Shown in pieces: positions 46,911-58,619 of a stretch of 64,000 nt of DNA; positions within the stretch are counted from its first letter, which is position 1, and every line of letters begins with the position of its first letter. Made by a program: the position numbers and the translations under genes. Below the pieces are notes generated by a model. It ran no database searches and was not told the DNA's origin. It saw only the letters and a program-made list of their open reading frames with translations. The stretch spans positions 154,407,151 through 154,471,150 of the forward strand of contig CP136068.1 in the NCBI GenBank assembly GCA_032622095.1. Reading direction: 5' to 3'. This DNA is from Siphonodentalium dalli (Eukaryota > Mollusca > Scaphopoda > Gadilida > Siphonodentaliidae).

Positions 46911-49900
46911 TCGGGATGACCCATATAACCAATATTTCGAACTGCGTGTGGTCCTTTTCTTTCACAACGGTCAATGTAGTCCAACTTCAATCCACATATT
47001 TGTCAACTAAGGGCGTATCCGCACTGTAGAATTGGCACAAATGACTATTACTATCATATTTCGATCTATCACGATATTCACAGGTTCGGGATGACCCATA
47101 TAACCAATATTTCGAACTGCTTGTGGTCCTTTTATTACACAACGGTCAATGTAGTCCAACTTCAATCCATATATTTGTCAATTAAGGGCGTATCCGCACT
47201 GTGAAATTTGCCCAAATGACTATAACAGTAATAGTTTGACCTATCACGATATTAACAAGTTCGGGATGACCCATATAACCACTATTTCGAACTGCGTGTG
47301 GTACTTTTATTACACAACTGTCAATGTAGTCCATCTTCAACCCATGAATTTGTCAATTAAGGGCGTATCCGCACTGTAAAATTGGTTCAAATGACTATTA
47401 CTATCATATTTCGACCTATCACGATATTCACAAGTTCGGGATGACCCATATAACCAATATTTCGAACTGCGTGTGGTCCTTTTATTACACAACGGTCAAT
47501 GTAGTCCAACTTCAATCCATATTTTTGTCAATTAAGGGCGTATCCGCACTGTGAAATTTGCCCAAATGACTGTAACAGTAATATTTTGACCTATCACGAT
47601 ATTCACAAGTTCGGGATGACCCATATACCCACTATTTCGAACTGCGTGTGGTCCTTTTATTACACAACGGTGAATGTAGTCCAACTTCGATCCATATATT
47701 TGTCAATTAAGGGCGTATCCGCACTGTGAAATTTGCCCAAATAACAGTAATATTTTGACCTATCACGATATTCACAAGTTCGGGATGACCCATATAACCA
47801 TTATTTCGAACTGCGTGTGGTACTTTTATTACACCACTGTCAATGTAGTCCATCTTCAACCCATGAATTTGTCAATTAAGGGCGTATCCGCACCATAAAA
47901 TTGGCACAAATAACTATTACTATCATATTTCGACCTATCACGATATTCACAAGTTCGAGATGACCCACATAACCAATATTTCGAACTGCGTGTGGTCCTT
48001 TTATTACACAACGGTGAATGTAGTCCAACTTCGATCCATATATTTGTCAATTAAGGGCGTATCCGCACTGTGAAATTTGCCCAAATGACTATAACAGTAA
48101 TATGTTGACCTATCACGATATTCACAAGTTCGGATTGACCCATACAACCACTATTTCGAACTGCGTGTGTTACTTTTATTACACCACTGTCAATGTAGTC
48201 CATCTTCAACCCATGAATTTGTCAATTAAGGGCGTATCCGCACTGTAGAATTGGCACAAATGACTATTACTATCATATTTCGACCTATCACGATATTCAC
48301 AAGTTCGGGATGACCCATATAACCAATATTTCGAACTGCGTGTGGTCCTTTTGTTACAGAGCGGTGAATGTAGTCCAACTTCAATCCATATTTTTGTCAA
48401 TTAAGGGCGTATCCGCACTGTGAAATTTGCCCAAATGACTGTAACAGTAATATTTTGACCTATCACGATATTCACAAGTTCGGGATGACCCATATACCCA
48501 TATTTCGAACTGCGTGTGGTCCTTTTATTACACAACGGTGAATGTAGTCCAACTTCGATCCATATATTTGTCAATTAAGGGCGTATCCGCACTGTGAAAT
48601 TTGCCCAAAATGACTATAACAGTAATATTTTGACCCATCACGATATTCACAAGTTCGGGATGACCCATATAAACACTATTTTGAACTGCGTGTGGTACTT
48701 TTATTACACCACTGTCAATGTAGTCCATCTTCAACCCATGAATTTGTCAATTAAGGGCGTATCCGCACTGTATAATTGATTCAAATGACTATTACTATCA
48801 TATTTCGACCTATCACGATATTCACAAGTTCGGGATGACCCATATAACCAATATTTCGAACTGAGTGTGGTCCTTTTATTACACAACGGTCAATGTTGTC
48901 CAACTTCAATCCATATTTTTGTCAATTAAGGGCGTATCCGCACTGTGAAATTTGCCCAAATGACTGTAACAGTAATATTTTGACCTATCACGATATTCAC
49001 AAGTTCGGGATGACCCATATACCAATATTTCGAACTGCGTGTGGTCCTTTTATTACACAACGGTGAATGTAGTCCAACTTCGATCCATATATTTGTCAAT
49101 TAAGGGCGTATCCGCGCTGTGAAATTTGCCCAAAATGACTATAACAGTAATATTTTGACCCATCACGATATTCACAAGTTCGGGATGACCCATATAAACA
49201 CTATTTTGAACTGCGTGTGGTACTTTTATTACACCACTGTCAATGTAGTCCATCTTCAACCCATGAATTTGTCAATTAAGGGCGTATCCGCACTGTATAA
49301 TTGGTTCAAATGACTATTACTATCATATTTCGACCTATCACGATATTCACAAGTTCGGGATGACCCATATAACCAATATTTCGAACTGCGTGTGGTCCTT
49401 TTATTACACAACGGCCAATGTAGTCCAACTTCAATCCATATTTTTGTCTATCCGCACTGTGAAATTTGCCCAATTGACTGTAACAGTAATATTTTGACCT
49501 ATCACGATATTCACAAGTTCAGTATGACCCATATACCCACTATTTCGAACTGCGTGTGGTCCTTTTATTACACAACGGTGAATGTAGTCCAACTTCGATC
49601 CTTATATTTGTCTATTAAGGGCGTATCCGCACTGTGAAATTTGCCCAAATGACTATAACAGTAATATTTTGACCCATCACGATATTCACAAGTTCGGGAT
49701 GACCCATATAAACACTATTTCGAACTGCGTGTGGTACTTTTATTACACCACTGTCAATGTAGTCCATCTTCAACCCATGAATTTGTCAATTAAGGGCGTA
49801 TCCGCACTGTAGAATTGGTTCAAATGACTATTACTATCATATTTCGACCCATCACGATATTCACAAGTTCGGGATGACCCATATAACCAATATTTCGAAC

Positions 49901-51064
49901 TGCGTGTGGTCCTTTTATTACACAACGGTCAATTTAGTCCAACTTCGATCCATATATTTGTCAATTAAGGGCGTATCCGCACTGTGAAATTTGCCCAAAT
50001 GACTATAACAGTAATATGTTGACCTATCACGATATTCACAAGTTCGGATTGACCCATACAACCCCTATTTCGAACTGCGTGTGGTACTTTTATTACACCA
50101 CTGTCGATTTAGTCCATCTTCAACCCATGAATTTGTCAATTAAGGGCGTATCCGCACTGTAAAATTGGTTCAAATGACTATTACTATCATATTTCGACCT
50201 ATCACGATATTCACAAGTTCGGGATGACCCATATAACCAATATTTCGAACTGCGTGTGGTCCTTTTATTACACAACGGTCAATGTAGTCCAACTTCAATC
50301 CATATTTTTGTCAATTAAGGGCGTATCCGCACTGTGAAATTTGCCCAAATGACTGTAACAGTAATATTTTGACCTATCACGATATTCACAAGTTCGGGAT
50401 GACCCATATACCCACTATTTCGAACTGCGTGTGGTCCTTTTATTACACAACGGTGAATGTAGTCCAACTTCGATCCATATATTTGTCAATTAAGGGCGTA
50501 TCCGCACTGTGAAATTTGCCCAAATAACAGTAATATTTTGACCTATCACGATATTCACAAGTTCGGGATGACCCATATAACCATTATTTCGAACTGCGTG
50601 TGGTACTTTTATTACACCACTGTCAATGTAGTCCATCTTCAACCCATGAATTTGTCAATTAAGGGCGTATCCGCACCATAAAATTGGCACAAATAACTAT
50701 TACTATCATATTTCGACCTATCACGATATTCACAAGTTCGAGATGACCCACATAACCAATATTTCGAACTGCGTGTGGTCCTTTTATTACACAACGGTGA
50801 ATGTAGTCCAACTTCGATCCATATATTTGTCAATCAAGGGCGTATCCGCACTGTGAAATTTGCCCAAATGACTATAACAGTAATATGTTGACCTATCACG
50901 ATATTCACAAGTTCGGATTGACCCATACAACCACTATTTCGAACTGCGTGTGTTACTTTTATTACACCACTGTCAATGTAGTCCATCTTCAACCCATGAA
51001 TTTGTCAATTAAGGGCGTATCCGCACTGTAGAATTGGCACAAATGACTATTACTATCATATTTC
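46911..51064 (+). repeat. 175-bp satellite, ~24 units, two alternating types
   Basis: Unit starts at TCGGGATGAC lie at 46,911, 47,086, 47,261, 47,436 and 47,611, exactly 175 bp apart, then 47,780 after a 6-bp loss. Two monomer types tend to alternate. Type A has GTGTGGTCCTTTTATTACAC, CCAACTTC.ATCCATAT and GTGAAATTTGCCC. Type B has GTGTGGTACTTTTATTACAC, CCATCTTCAACCCATGAA and TAGAATTGG. Higher-order copies exist: 48,528-48,734 repeats at 49,053-49,259 (525 bp, three units), and 47,856-48,050 repeats at 50,639-50,833 (2,783 bp). Identical small peptides there reflect these copies, not genes. Confidence 0.96.
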
Positions 51065-53065
51065 GACCTATATTCCACACAGACACACCAAGTCTCAGCT
51101 CAAAATTTTGAAAAATAAGAGTTTTATCGACATAAATCGATTTGAATAGCAAATCCCATGTTAAAATTTATCATCGAAAAAAATTAATTTCTTCCATCTA
51201 AAAAATAATTACGTGCTGTACCCTGTCATTTTAGGAATATATAAGTATTCCACACAGACACACCAAGTCTCAGCTTCAAATTTTGAAAAATAAGAATTTT
51301 ATCGACATAAATCAATTTTAATGGCAGATCCCATGTTAAATAAATTTTAGGGCCCTGCGAATGTTTTCTGAACTGTTCCATATTGGCCACCAGAGTCCAT
51401 ATTTGACAGGTTCTACCTGATAATTGTGTGACAGTACAGTCGCGTTACTTTATACGTCAACATTGGTCATTATCACCCGACAAATTTATTTCGGTCGTAT
51501 CAACCCCCATGTAGCCTGACTAAGTGTCAACATTGGTCTTTATCGCTCCACTAATTTTTATCGTCTCATCGGTATGAATTCCATATCCAATTATCCACAT
51601 ATAACCAACCGAACCTCTAATCCCGGTCCAATTTTTTTCATCGCTATAGTCAAGTTACGTAATATTTTATCACGTGATACTTGTACTTACATGTATATGT
51701 CTATGGTATTACTATAGTATACGGTATACGTATATCAATTGCTATTCCTTTCTATATAATCCTGGTGCCATCTATAGAGATAAAGATAATTTCAGACCCC
51801 CCCCCCCAATTTTATATCATTGCCGCTACAGTACAGTCGCGATGCATCACATGGCAACATTGATCGCTGTCGCTCTACTAATTTATGGCAGTTCATCGTT
51901 CCCCTTTTTCTCCGAGTCTATTTAACCAACCCAACATCTAATCCCGGCCTAAATTATTATTTTTATTTTCATCGGTATACCGTAGTTGTGTTAATACATA
52001 CATATTTTTATCATTTGATTCCAATTTGCATTGTACCACTATAGAAGTCCATAAATGACTATTCTGGCACTATATAGAGATAACTTAGATTATGACACCC
52101 CCCCCCCCCATTTTATAGCCTTGTTGCAACAGTAGAGTTGAGATGCATGATATGTCAACATTGGTCGTTATCGCTCTACAAATTTATATTGGTTCAACCC
52201 TTAGTTCCCTGTATCGCCCACTCCTCCCTCAATTTATTTTTTCATTTGTATTATAGTCTCGTTACGTACATATTTTATCTCTTGTAACTTTTGCTTCAAC
52301 ATGCCGAGTTCCGCTGCAGACGATACAAAACTGACAACATTTCGAAATGTAAGCAGGCTTCAAACTCATCTTATCCAAGAAACTTGTGTAAAAGGTGTAC
52401 TCGCATTTGTTGCGTTAAAAACCAAAGGTCCCAAGTCAAGGTCCAAAATCCCCAACACACTGATGTGAGGTTTAATGATAACTCACATCTACACAACCTA
52501 ACCAATATAAGGATGTGAGGTGTAATGATAACTCCATCCACATACAGTAATGTCCAAAGTAATTGACCACTTAACCACAGCAGAATTATGGGTAATTTTT
52601 CAGGCTTTTAAATCCTGAAAAATTACCAATAATTATGCTGTGGTTAAGTGGTCAATTACTTTGGGCATTACTGTAACCAATATAAGGATGTGAGGTTTAA
52701 TGATAACTCTATCCACATAATCAATATAAGGGTGTGATGTTTAATGATAACGCCATCCACGATTCCACATAACTAATAACTATGTGTGAAAATTAAATAA
52801 AAAAATTAAATTCCATGATGGTGTCCAATATGGACTATCTAATTCTGCTCCAAAAACATGTATATTCAATATATGGATGTTTATTGGGGGGGGGGGGGAG
52901 GGGGAAACCGATTATTTCAATGATATTTTAATTCACTGGGATCCAAAACCCGACCTACGGGAGCGCGCTTCGTGCACAACTGTATCTTAAGCATATGTGC
53001 ATACTGTATTTAATAAGCCAACAATTGGAATCCCAACAGAGAAGACTGGCGTAGGTCCCTTGCGC
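51065..53065. mobile_element. Dispersed ~2-kb element, copy B
   Basis: It is collinear with copy A at 15,140-17,385, including its own 175-bp units (ATTACGTGCTGTACCCTGTC at about 51,210), TTAGGGCCCTGC, TATAGTATAC.GTATACGTAT and GAGTTCCGCTGCAGA. It abuts the satellite with no gap: satellite sequence ends at TTTCGACCTA and element sequence begins TATTCCACACAG. It has only one palindromic MITE where copy A has two. Confidence 0.82.
52543..52675. mobile_element. 129-bp palindromic Tc1/mariner-type MITE, copy 3
   Basis: The element 52,545-52,673 is flanked by TA and has the same length, ends and hairpin form as copies 1 and 2. It sits at the matching position of the dispersed element, so it was present before the two element copies separated. 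Confidence 0.92.
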
Positions 53066-53139
53066 ATAGACATCGTTGATGATCTCTATGGGAAACCAAC
53101 TTGACATTTAATAGACAATTTCGATTTACTGCAATAACT

Positions 53140-53612
53140 TAATTAATCTCTAATTGAGCTCAAGCCCAATAAGAATATTCCTTCAGTTATTGTGCTTAAG
53201 CGCAGTTAGAGATACCTTATTGCGCTTAAGCACAATGTGATATTCCTGTGCAATAAGGAATATTCTTATTGCGCTTAAGTGTAATAAGACATTCCTTATT
53301 ACACGTAAGCGAAATTACATCAATATTGCACTTACGCGCAATTAATATCTCTCTCATTAGATCACCCTTGTGCAAATAGTAGAATAATCCTATATTTGTT
53401 CCACCCATTGTACCATGGAGATGGACTACACCACCTGAATTATAGGGAGTTTATGTACTATATATAATATATTCCTTATTAAGAGATTCCTTATTGGGTT
53501 TTATTATATAAGCGCAATTTGTAAATTCCATTATTGCGCTTGAGTACAGTTAAATATATCCTTATTGCGCTTAAGCACAATAGAGATTCCCTTATTGTGC
53601 TTAAGCGCAATT
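53140..53612. repeat. TTGCGCTTAAGCGCAA palindrome array
   Basis: CTTAAG cores occur at about 53,194, 53,225, 53,273, 53,569 and 53,600, in TTATTGCGCTTAAGCACAA-type contexts spaced 31-48 bp within each cluster. Degenerate cores lie between. The middle (53,350-53,460) lacks the motif, so the array has two clustered edges. It is related in core motif to 2.32-2.65 kb. Confidence 0.8.
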
Positions 53613-54069
53613 AGCTCTTCTTGCGATTAATAATAAAAAAAGTTCTAATTGTATTGTAACTATTGTTTTGTCCTTTAATATTTCCCATACATCATGTACA
53701 CATATATTATGCTAGAATGGTACTATTATTACTAATACCACTCGTAGTAGTTAATACCACCTTACTGTGAATATCCTATCATGGTTAGTTTCAAATCATA
53801 ACGTTAATTGTTATTACTATGTGTGTACTGTACATGTACATCAGTCATCAATTAATAATATTTTGCTATTTTGCATGCGAAGTGGAAGACCCTCCAATAG
53901 CTTAACAATACCACTCGGGACAGTGGGTGTTTTTCCTCAATTAATTGAATTTCTTGTTGGATATATTTCATTGGAACAATATGTGGAAAATCCATAATAT
54001 TATATTATATGTTTAAAATCCACTATATTATATTGTATGTTTAAAATCCATTTTATTATACTGACAAGT
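53613..54069. other. No gene seen
   Basis: AT-rich. TAATACCACTC phrases repeat near 53,735, 53,750 and 53,905. The sequence TATATTATA..GTTTAAAATCCA repeats near 54,000-54,050. No exon was recognised. Confidence 0.4.
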
Positions 54070-54575
54070 TACCATGTTATATGCCACCACAAAGTATGCA
54101 TAATGTGGGGGTTCAAAAGATCATTGCAGTTTCGGACATGGTATCTACTCTAGATCGAGGGAGTTCTCCTCTACCCATTACAAAGCAAGGGAAATTTGTT
54201 TATCTCCTGCACCTTATAGGGGCATATCTGGGCGCCTAATTTAAAATAATGTGTTTTTTAATAGAAACATGACATAAAAGTTATCGCACAACTGTGTGAT
54301 TAATAATGTGTAGTGGTGCCTCATTTAAAATGCTTATTTCTCAAAAGTAATGCAAGTTATCGTACAACTACATCATTCTTACTGCCAAGACATTGGTGGG
54401 TGCGTCATTTAAAACGCCTATTTCTAAAAAAATGGCATGGATGTTATCGCAAAACTACATCACTAATAGTACCAAGTGGGCGCCTCATTTAAATGCATAT
54501 TTCTCAAACGTCATGCACGTTATCACACAACTACGTAATTAATTCAGTAGGACACATCCCGTCTTTAAAACGACT
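54070..54575 (+). repeat. Duplicated segment, copy 2
   Basis: Counterpart of 42,780-43,180, with the same order of blocks and insertions of extra TTTAAAATGC.TATTTCTCAAA units (about 54,230-54,510) that repeat internally at roughly 60-90 bp. Confidence 0.85.
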
Positions 54576-54584
54576 ACTCGCTGC

Positions 54585-55255
54585 CCCAAACAGTAGATAA
54601 TAAAGAGCGTCCATGTTTATTCCCCCAAAAGAGTAGATAATAAAGAGCGTCCATGTTTCGCCCCCAAAGCAGTAGATACTAAACAGCGTCCATGTTTCGC
54701 CCCACAAACAGTAGTTAATAAAGAGCGTCCATGTTTACCCCCCCCAAGCAGTAGTTAATAAAGAGCGTCCATGTTTCGCCCCAAACAGTAGATAATAAAG
54801 AGCTTCCATGTTTGTCCCACAAAGCAGTAGATAATAAAGAGCGTCATTGTTTCGCCCCACAAAGCAGTAGATAATAAAGAGCGTCCATGTTTCGCACCAC
54901 AAATCCGTAGATAATAAAGAGCGTCCATGTTTCGCCCACAATCAGTAGTTAATAAAGAGCGTCCATGTTTACCCCCCCCAAGCAGTAGTTAATAAAGAGC
55001 GTCCATGTTTCGCCCTCGAAGCAGTAGATAATAAAGAGCGTCATGTTTCGCCCCCAAACAGTAGATACTAAAGAGCGTCCAGGTTTATTCCCCCCAAACA
55101 GTAGATACTAAAGAGCGTCCATGTTTCGCCCCAAAGCAGTAGATAATAAAGAGCGTCCATGTTTCGTCCCACAAACAGTAGATAACAAAGAGCGTCCATG
55201 TTTCGCCCCCCCCCAAACAGTAGATACTAAACAGCGTCCATGTTTGCCCCCAAAT
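54585..55255 (+). repeat. AGTAGATAATAAAGAGCG minisatellite, array 2
   Basis: About 17-18 units of 35-41 bp: AGTAGATAATAAAGAGCGTCC followed by ATGTTTCGCCCC and a variable C/A linker. It is longer and more uniform than array 1. Confidence 0.94.
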
Positions 55256-55367
55256 TGTAAAACAGCTTTGTAAACTCTAAATTAATTGATGCCAACCCGG
55301 ACCATGGGTCTTTAAACGTTTTTTTCGGAGTGTGTTAATTAACTCGATGCTATTGTGGCCAATTTAC

Positions 55368-55481
55368 CTGTTTCGCAATGTAACCCTTGAAAGCCGGCTG
55401 CGCATGCGCACGTATATCCGTTAAAGACGTCACTGCATAAGCCGCCATTTTGACATGGAGTCGAAGCACACTCGTATATGT
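55368..55481 (-). CDS. EGF exon 6: six-cysteine EGF domain, altered calcium site
   Basis: A 114-nt phase 1-1 exon with donor CAG|GTAAAT. The peptide has [16 protein letters not shown] then [15 protein letters not shown] and LHCET; all six cysteines are present. The second acidic residue of the D.DEC calcium motif is Tyr, so calcium binding may be weakened. It is first in transcript order if it belongs with the cluster at 39-42.7 kb, from which it is separated by 12.7 kb of tandem repeats. Its close match to the cluster exons points to recent common origin. Confidence 0.88.
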
Positions 55482-55804
55482 CTATAAATAGAAGACGATA
55501 TTTCCATAAGCTCAAAGTTATTTAAGAAATGGATGCATATTGATTTAATTGCATTCTAGGGATTACGGGCGGATGACGGTGAGACACTTTGCGTGGAACG
55601 CGTTTCCAAGCATCTCACACTGAAAAATGTCGCAACAAAGTTGCATCCACAAATTCCGTAGAATGGAACAAAATTAACAAATATTCCTTATATATTTACA
55701 CTCAACTACCATTATAAAGGAGCATTTACAGCCCATGTTCAATGATATTCATACGGATACAACGGACATGTCTTGCCGTTACAAAGAAAGTTTTGCTCGT
55801 GTAT

Positions 55805-55990
55805 ACCCCTGGATTCACATGTGTATAATACACAGGCTTCGTATAACTCGCCGTGTTTATACTCCCTGGATTCACATGTGTAAAATACACAGGCTTCGTA
55901 CAACTCGCCGTGTTTATACTCCCTGGATTCACATGTCAAGCTTCGTACAACTCGCCGTGTTTATACCACCTGGATTCACATGAGTATAAT
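55805..55990 (+). repeat. 57-bp tandem repeat, four units
   Basis: GGATTCACATG recurs at about 55,811, 55,868, 55,925 and 55,972 with TACACAGGCTTCGTA.AACTCG and CCGTGTTTATACTCCC between. Intervals are 57, 57 and 47. Confidence 0.92.
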
Positions 55991-57460
55991 ACACAAGCGG
56001 CATGCATCAACCGTTGGTCGTCAAGTTGCATGTTTATACAAAACAAAATAAAAAATCTTAATGGCTATCCCTATCGACCCCAGTTTGAACCTCCTGCTAA
56101 ACAAATTTGTTTTTAAATATAAGGAGGGTTGATTTCTGAATCACAAAGCATTGTCTTTATTAAAGTCTGTTCAAAGACAATCCAAATTTACCTTAGCTCT
56201 TTCCTACACGAGAAAACAAAGGAAATTGTCAAAATAAAAAAACAATAGATAAAATAAATAAAATGCTAAGCATATAACTACCAACTCTAATTTGTTTTAA
56301 CCATAACAAGATATTTAACTTTCCTTTTATCAATGCTTCTAGTGAAGACATGATGGCATATTATCAAGTTTGATGCCATGCGACCATTGTGTTGATCATG
56401 CATCATATGGGGCAGTGTGATGCGTTGACTTTGCAGTTGAGTGATATTTTTGAACAACCGATCGAGCGCTGTGTGGTGAAAATTAGTTATACCAAAATGG
56501 TCTATGCTATTTTGTGTATATCTCCTATTTTGTAAACTTTAAATATTTACACGCTGATGTGGGTATAGATCTCAAAGGCAACTCGGGGGTTAAACGTTTA
56601 TACATATAGTAGGACCACGTCGTAATTCGCCTCTGCCGATCTATGCCGAAAGTGCGCGACTTCAACAAACTATAAGGACTGACTTTCCTGTACCGCACAC
56701 ATAATTCTAAAACTGTCAACATGTTTCGTTTAATTGGGAGATGTCTCCCTTTGTTTATCAACAATCAAATCCATATCAATAACTTAAATATTCATTAATT
56801 TACCATGGTTGAATTTGAAGTGACATCAACCTTGTTTCCGATAAAAAAAATAGTTCCTGTGTTACATCATTACATGTCCCTTCGATGATTCATTTGAAAT
56901 GTAAGTTGGTGTCGTGCCAATTACATATGTAAATACTATATATAGCTGCTATTTGAAATGGGGAAGTGAAAATCTGACTGATAAAATTGATCAGCTGACT
57001 GATGGCCCAGGCCAAAGCGATTCACCCTATAGCGTCGGTGGGCTTTCGAAAGGATGTATAACTGTATACTCGGTTTTGGCGGGAAAAACAGATTATCCGT
57101 TTAAAATTACACAATATATTTAGAGTGTGTACCCCTTAATCACCTGGAAAATACTTTTCCCTCATTATTGAAATATTATTACCAAAATATCGTATAATCT
57201 AAAATTGGCTGGGTGACTGAAATTTTTGTTTTCCAAAATAACGTGCATATTTTAATTGCTTGGTGAAACATCCTTGGGGTCAGAGTACTCAGAGTATTGG
57301 ATATCGAACACACAACAAAGGAATTATACGGAACGCCCTTTTCTGTTTCATGCCGGACACATGGCTGTTGTTTATTTGGGTCACAAATACCGTGTTCAAT
57401 GTTGTATTTAGTATGGATACTATATGGAGCCCCGCAGGTGACATGCGGAGAAACAAAATA
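55991..57460. other. No gene seen
   Basis: No exon with splice context was found. Open frames up to 95 codons on either strand lack family features. Confidence 0.4.
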
Positions 57461-57462
57461 TT

Positions 57463-57650
57463 GCAATTCGTGGCCACGGACTCAGTTCGTGGGAACGGAC
57501 TCAGTTCGTGCGCACGAATTGCAATTCGTGGCCACGGACTCAGTTCGTGGGAACGAAATCGGTACGGGCGCACGATTTCCAATTCGTGGCCACGGACTCA
57601 GTTCGTGGGAGCGGACTCAGTTCGTCCGCACGAATTGATATTCGAGTCAG
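57463..57650 (+). repeat. 19-bp GGACTCAGTTCGTGGGAAC array with palindromes
   Basis: TTCGTG cores recur every 19-20 bp from about 57,467. The array contains the perfect 20-bp palindrome CAATTCGTGCGCACGAATTG and several TTCGTGGCCACG palindromes. All frames stay partly open, giving repetitive peptides that are by-products. Confidence 0.88.
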
Positions 57651-57865
57651 TTATTGGAGCGATCATGTCCTGACTGTTTTATTGAATAAATAGTTCACCG
57701 TTATCGGTGTAATGTCTGAATTCTGGCGGGACCAAACATCCCGATAGCATAATATAATAAACATGAAGTGAAATTTACCTTCGTCTCGCCAATCAGGAGC
57801 AACGTTTGGGGCGATTCGAAAATTTTGAATACCTTACTCGTATTTAAATTTGCGCAATACTATTT

Positions 57866-57889
57866 TTCGCGCACCCATTGGTGCGCGAA
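57866..57889. repeat. Perfect 10-bp stem hairpin
   Basis: TTCGCGCACC pairs with GGTGCGCGAA across a CATT loop. It lies immediately before the LINE ORF1-like fragment and could mark the edge of an insertion. No function assigned. Confidence 0.75.
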
Positions 57890-58200
57890 TTTAAAACTGC
57901 GACAGATAACACACTCAAAACAATCTCCAGCAGTCCGCCTGCGTCAGTTTTCGTATCAAGGTTGGCGCCTGATACACCAAAGAGCAGTGTAGCAAGTTTC
58001 GTCAATGACACCTTTAATACAAACGTCTTAAGATGTGAGAAATTACAAACACGATTTGACACCTATTCGTTTTTTAAAATTGAAGTGGCAGATCGAGACA
58101 TAATGAACAGTCTATTGGATGCCGCAAAATGGCCAAAACAACACTTTGGTAAGAATTTTTTTTGACAACAGAAGACGACGCCCCAGGAGCAGGGATGTGG
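57878..58200 (+). pseudogene. LINE ORF1-type RRM fragment (gag-like)
   Basis: The plus-strand open stretch to 58,165 includes VFVSRLAPDTP, SSVASFVNDTF, VLRCEKLQTRFDTYSFFKIEV and LLDAAKWPK (longest quoted in parts). It continues after a frame change near 58,145 as LVRIFFDNRRRR. The order RL...C.KL.T....Y.SF...V......WP.....RRFF matches the RRM-like nucleic-acid-binding domain of invertebrate non-LTR retrotransposon ORF1 proteins. There is no ATG start (the frame opens upstream at a TTG) and no reverse transcriptase nearby. A host gene exon with the same fold is a less likely alternative. Confidence 0.6.
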
Positions 58201-58204
58201 CTAG

Positions 58205-58400
58205 AGGGTCTCCGTTGGGGGGGGGGGGGGTATCCACCTTGGGAAATTCCAACTGCACCCCCCCCTTGAGTCGGAATCACACCAACACAACTTTTTGCAT
58301 AATTCCATTTGCACCCCCCCCCCCCTTGAATCAGAATCACAGACCAAACACAAGTTTTGCATAATTCCATTTGCACCCCCTTGCACTTCAGTCCTCAGGC
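58205..58400 (+). repeat. G/C-run repeat with CATAATTCCATTTGCACCCCC units
   Basis: A G-run (58,217-58,229) is followed by three units containing AATTCCA.(C/T)TGCACCCCCC and CTTGA.TC.GAATCACA. Unit spacing is about 60 bp. Confidence 0.8.
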
Positions 58401-58619
58401 CTAATATCCTATGTATTCATAAACTATGTTGTTCTATATGCCCGGTATAAGAAAATTCAGATACTTTAACCTGAGAATTGCATAAATCCTAACATCTAGT
58501 AGTCTACTCCAGACAAATGCACACGACTACGTGTAAGACAGGACATTGTGTCCGTCCATGTTTGTTCAGCCAGGTGTGAGAAAATTTGGAAAACTATAAA
58601 AGAAAATCGCAAATTCTAG

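Noticed and set aside
47856-50833. Identical minus-strand open frames of 64-68 codons inside the satellite
   Set aside because: They repeat because the DNA is a tandem repeat; there is no start context, domain or codon-level conservation.
46911-51064. Centromere or CENP-B box
   Set aside because: TTCG-containing motifs do not match the CENP-B box pattern, and the array is far too short to call centromeric from sequence alone.
57260-57693. Overlapping open frames with TQFVGTDSVRAHEL-type repeats
   Set aside because: The 19-bp array opens several frames together; no unique coding signal.
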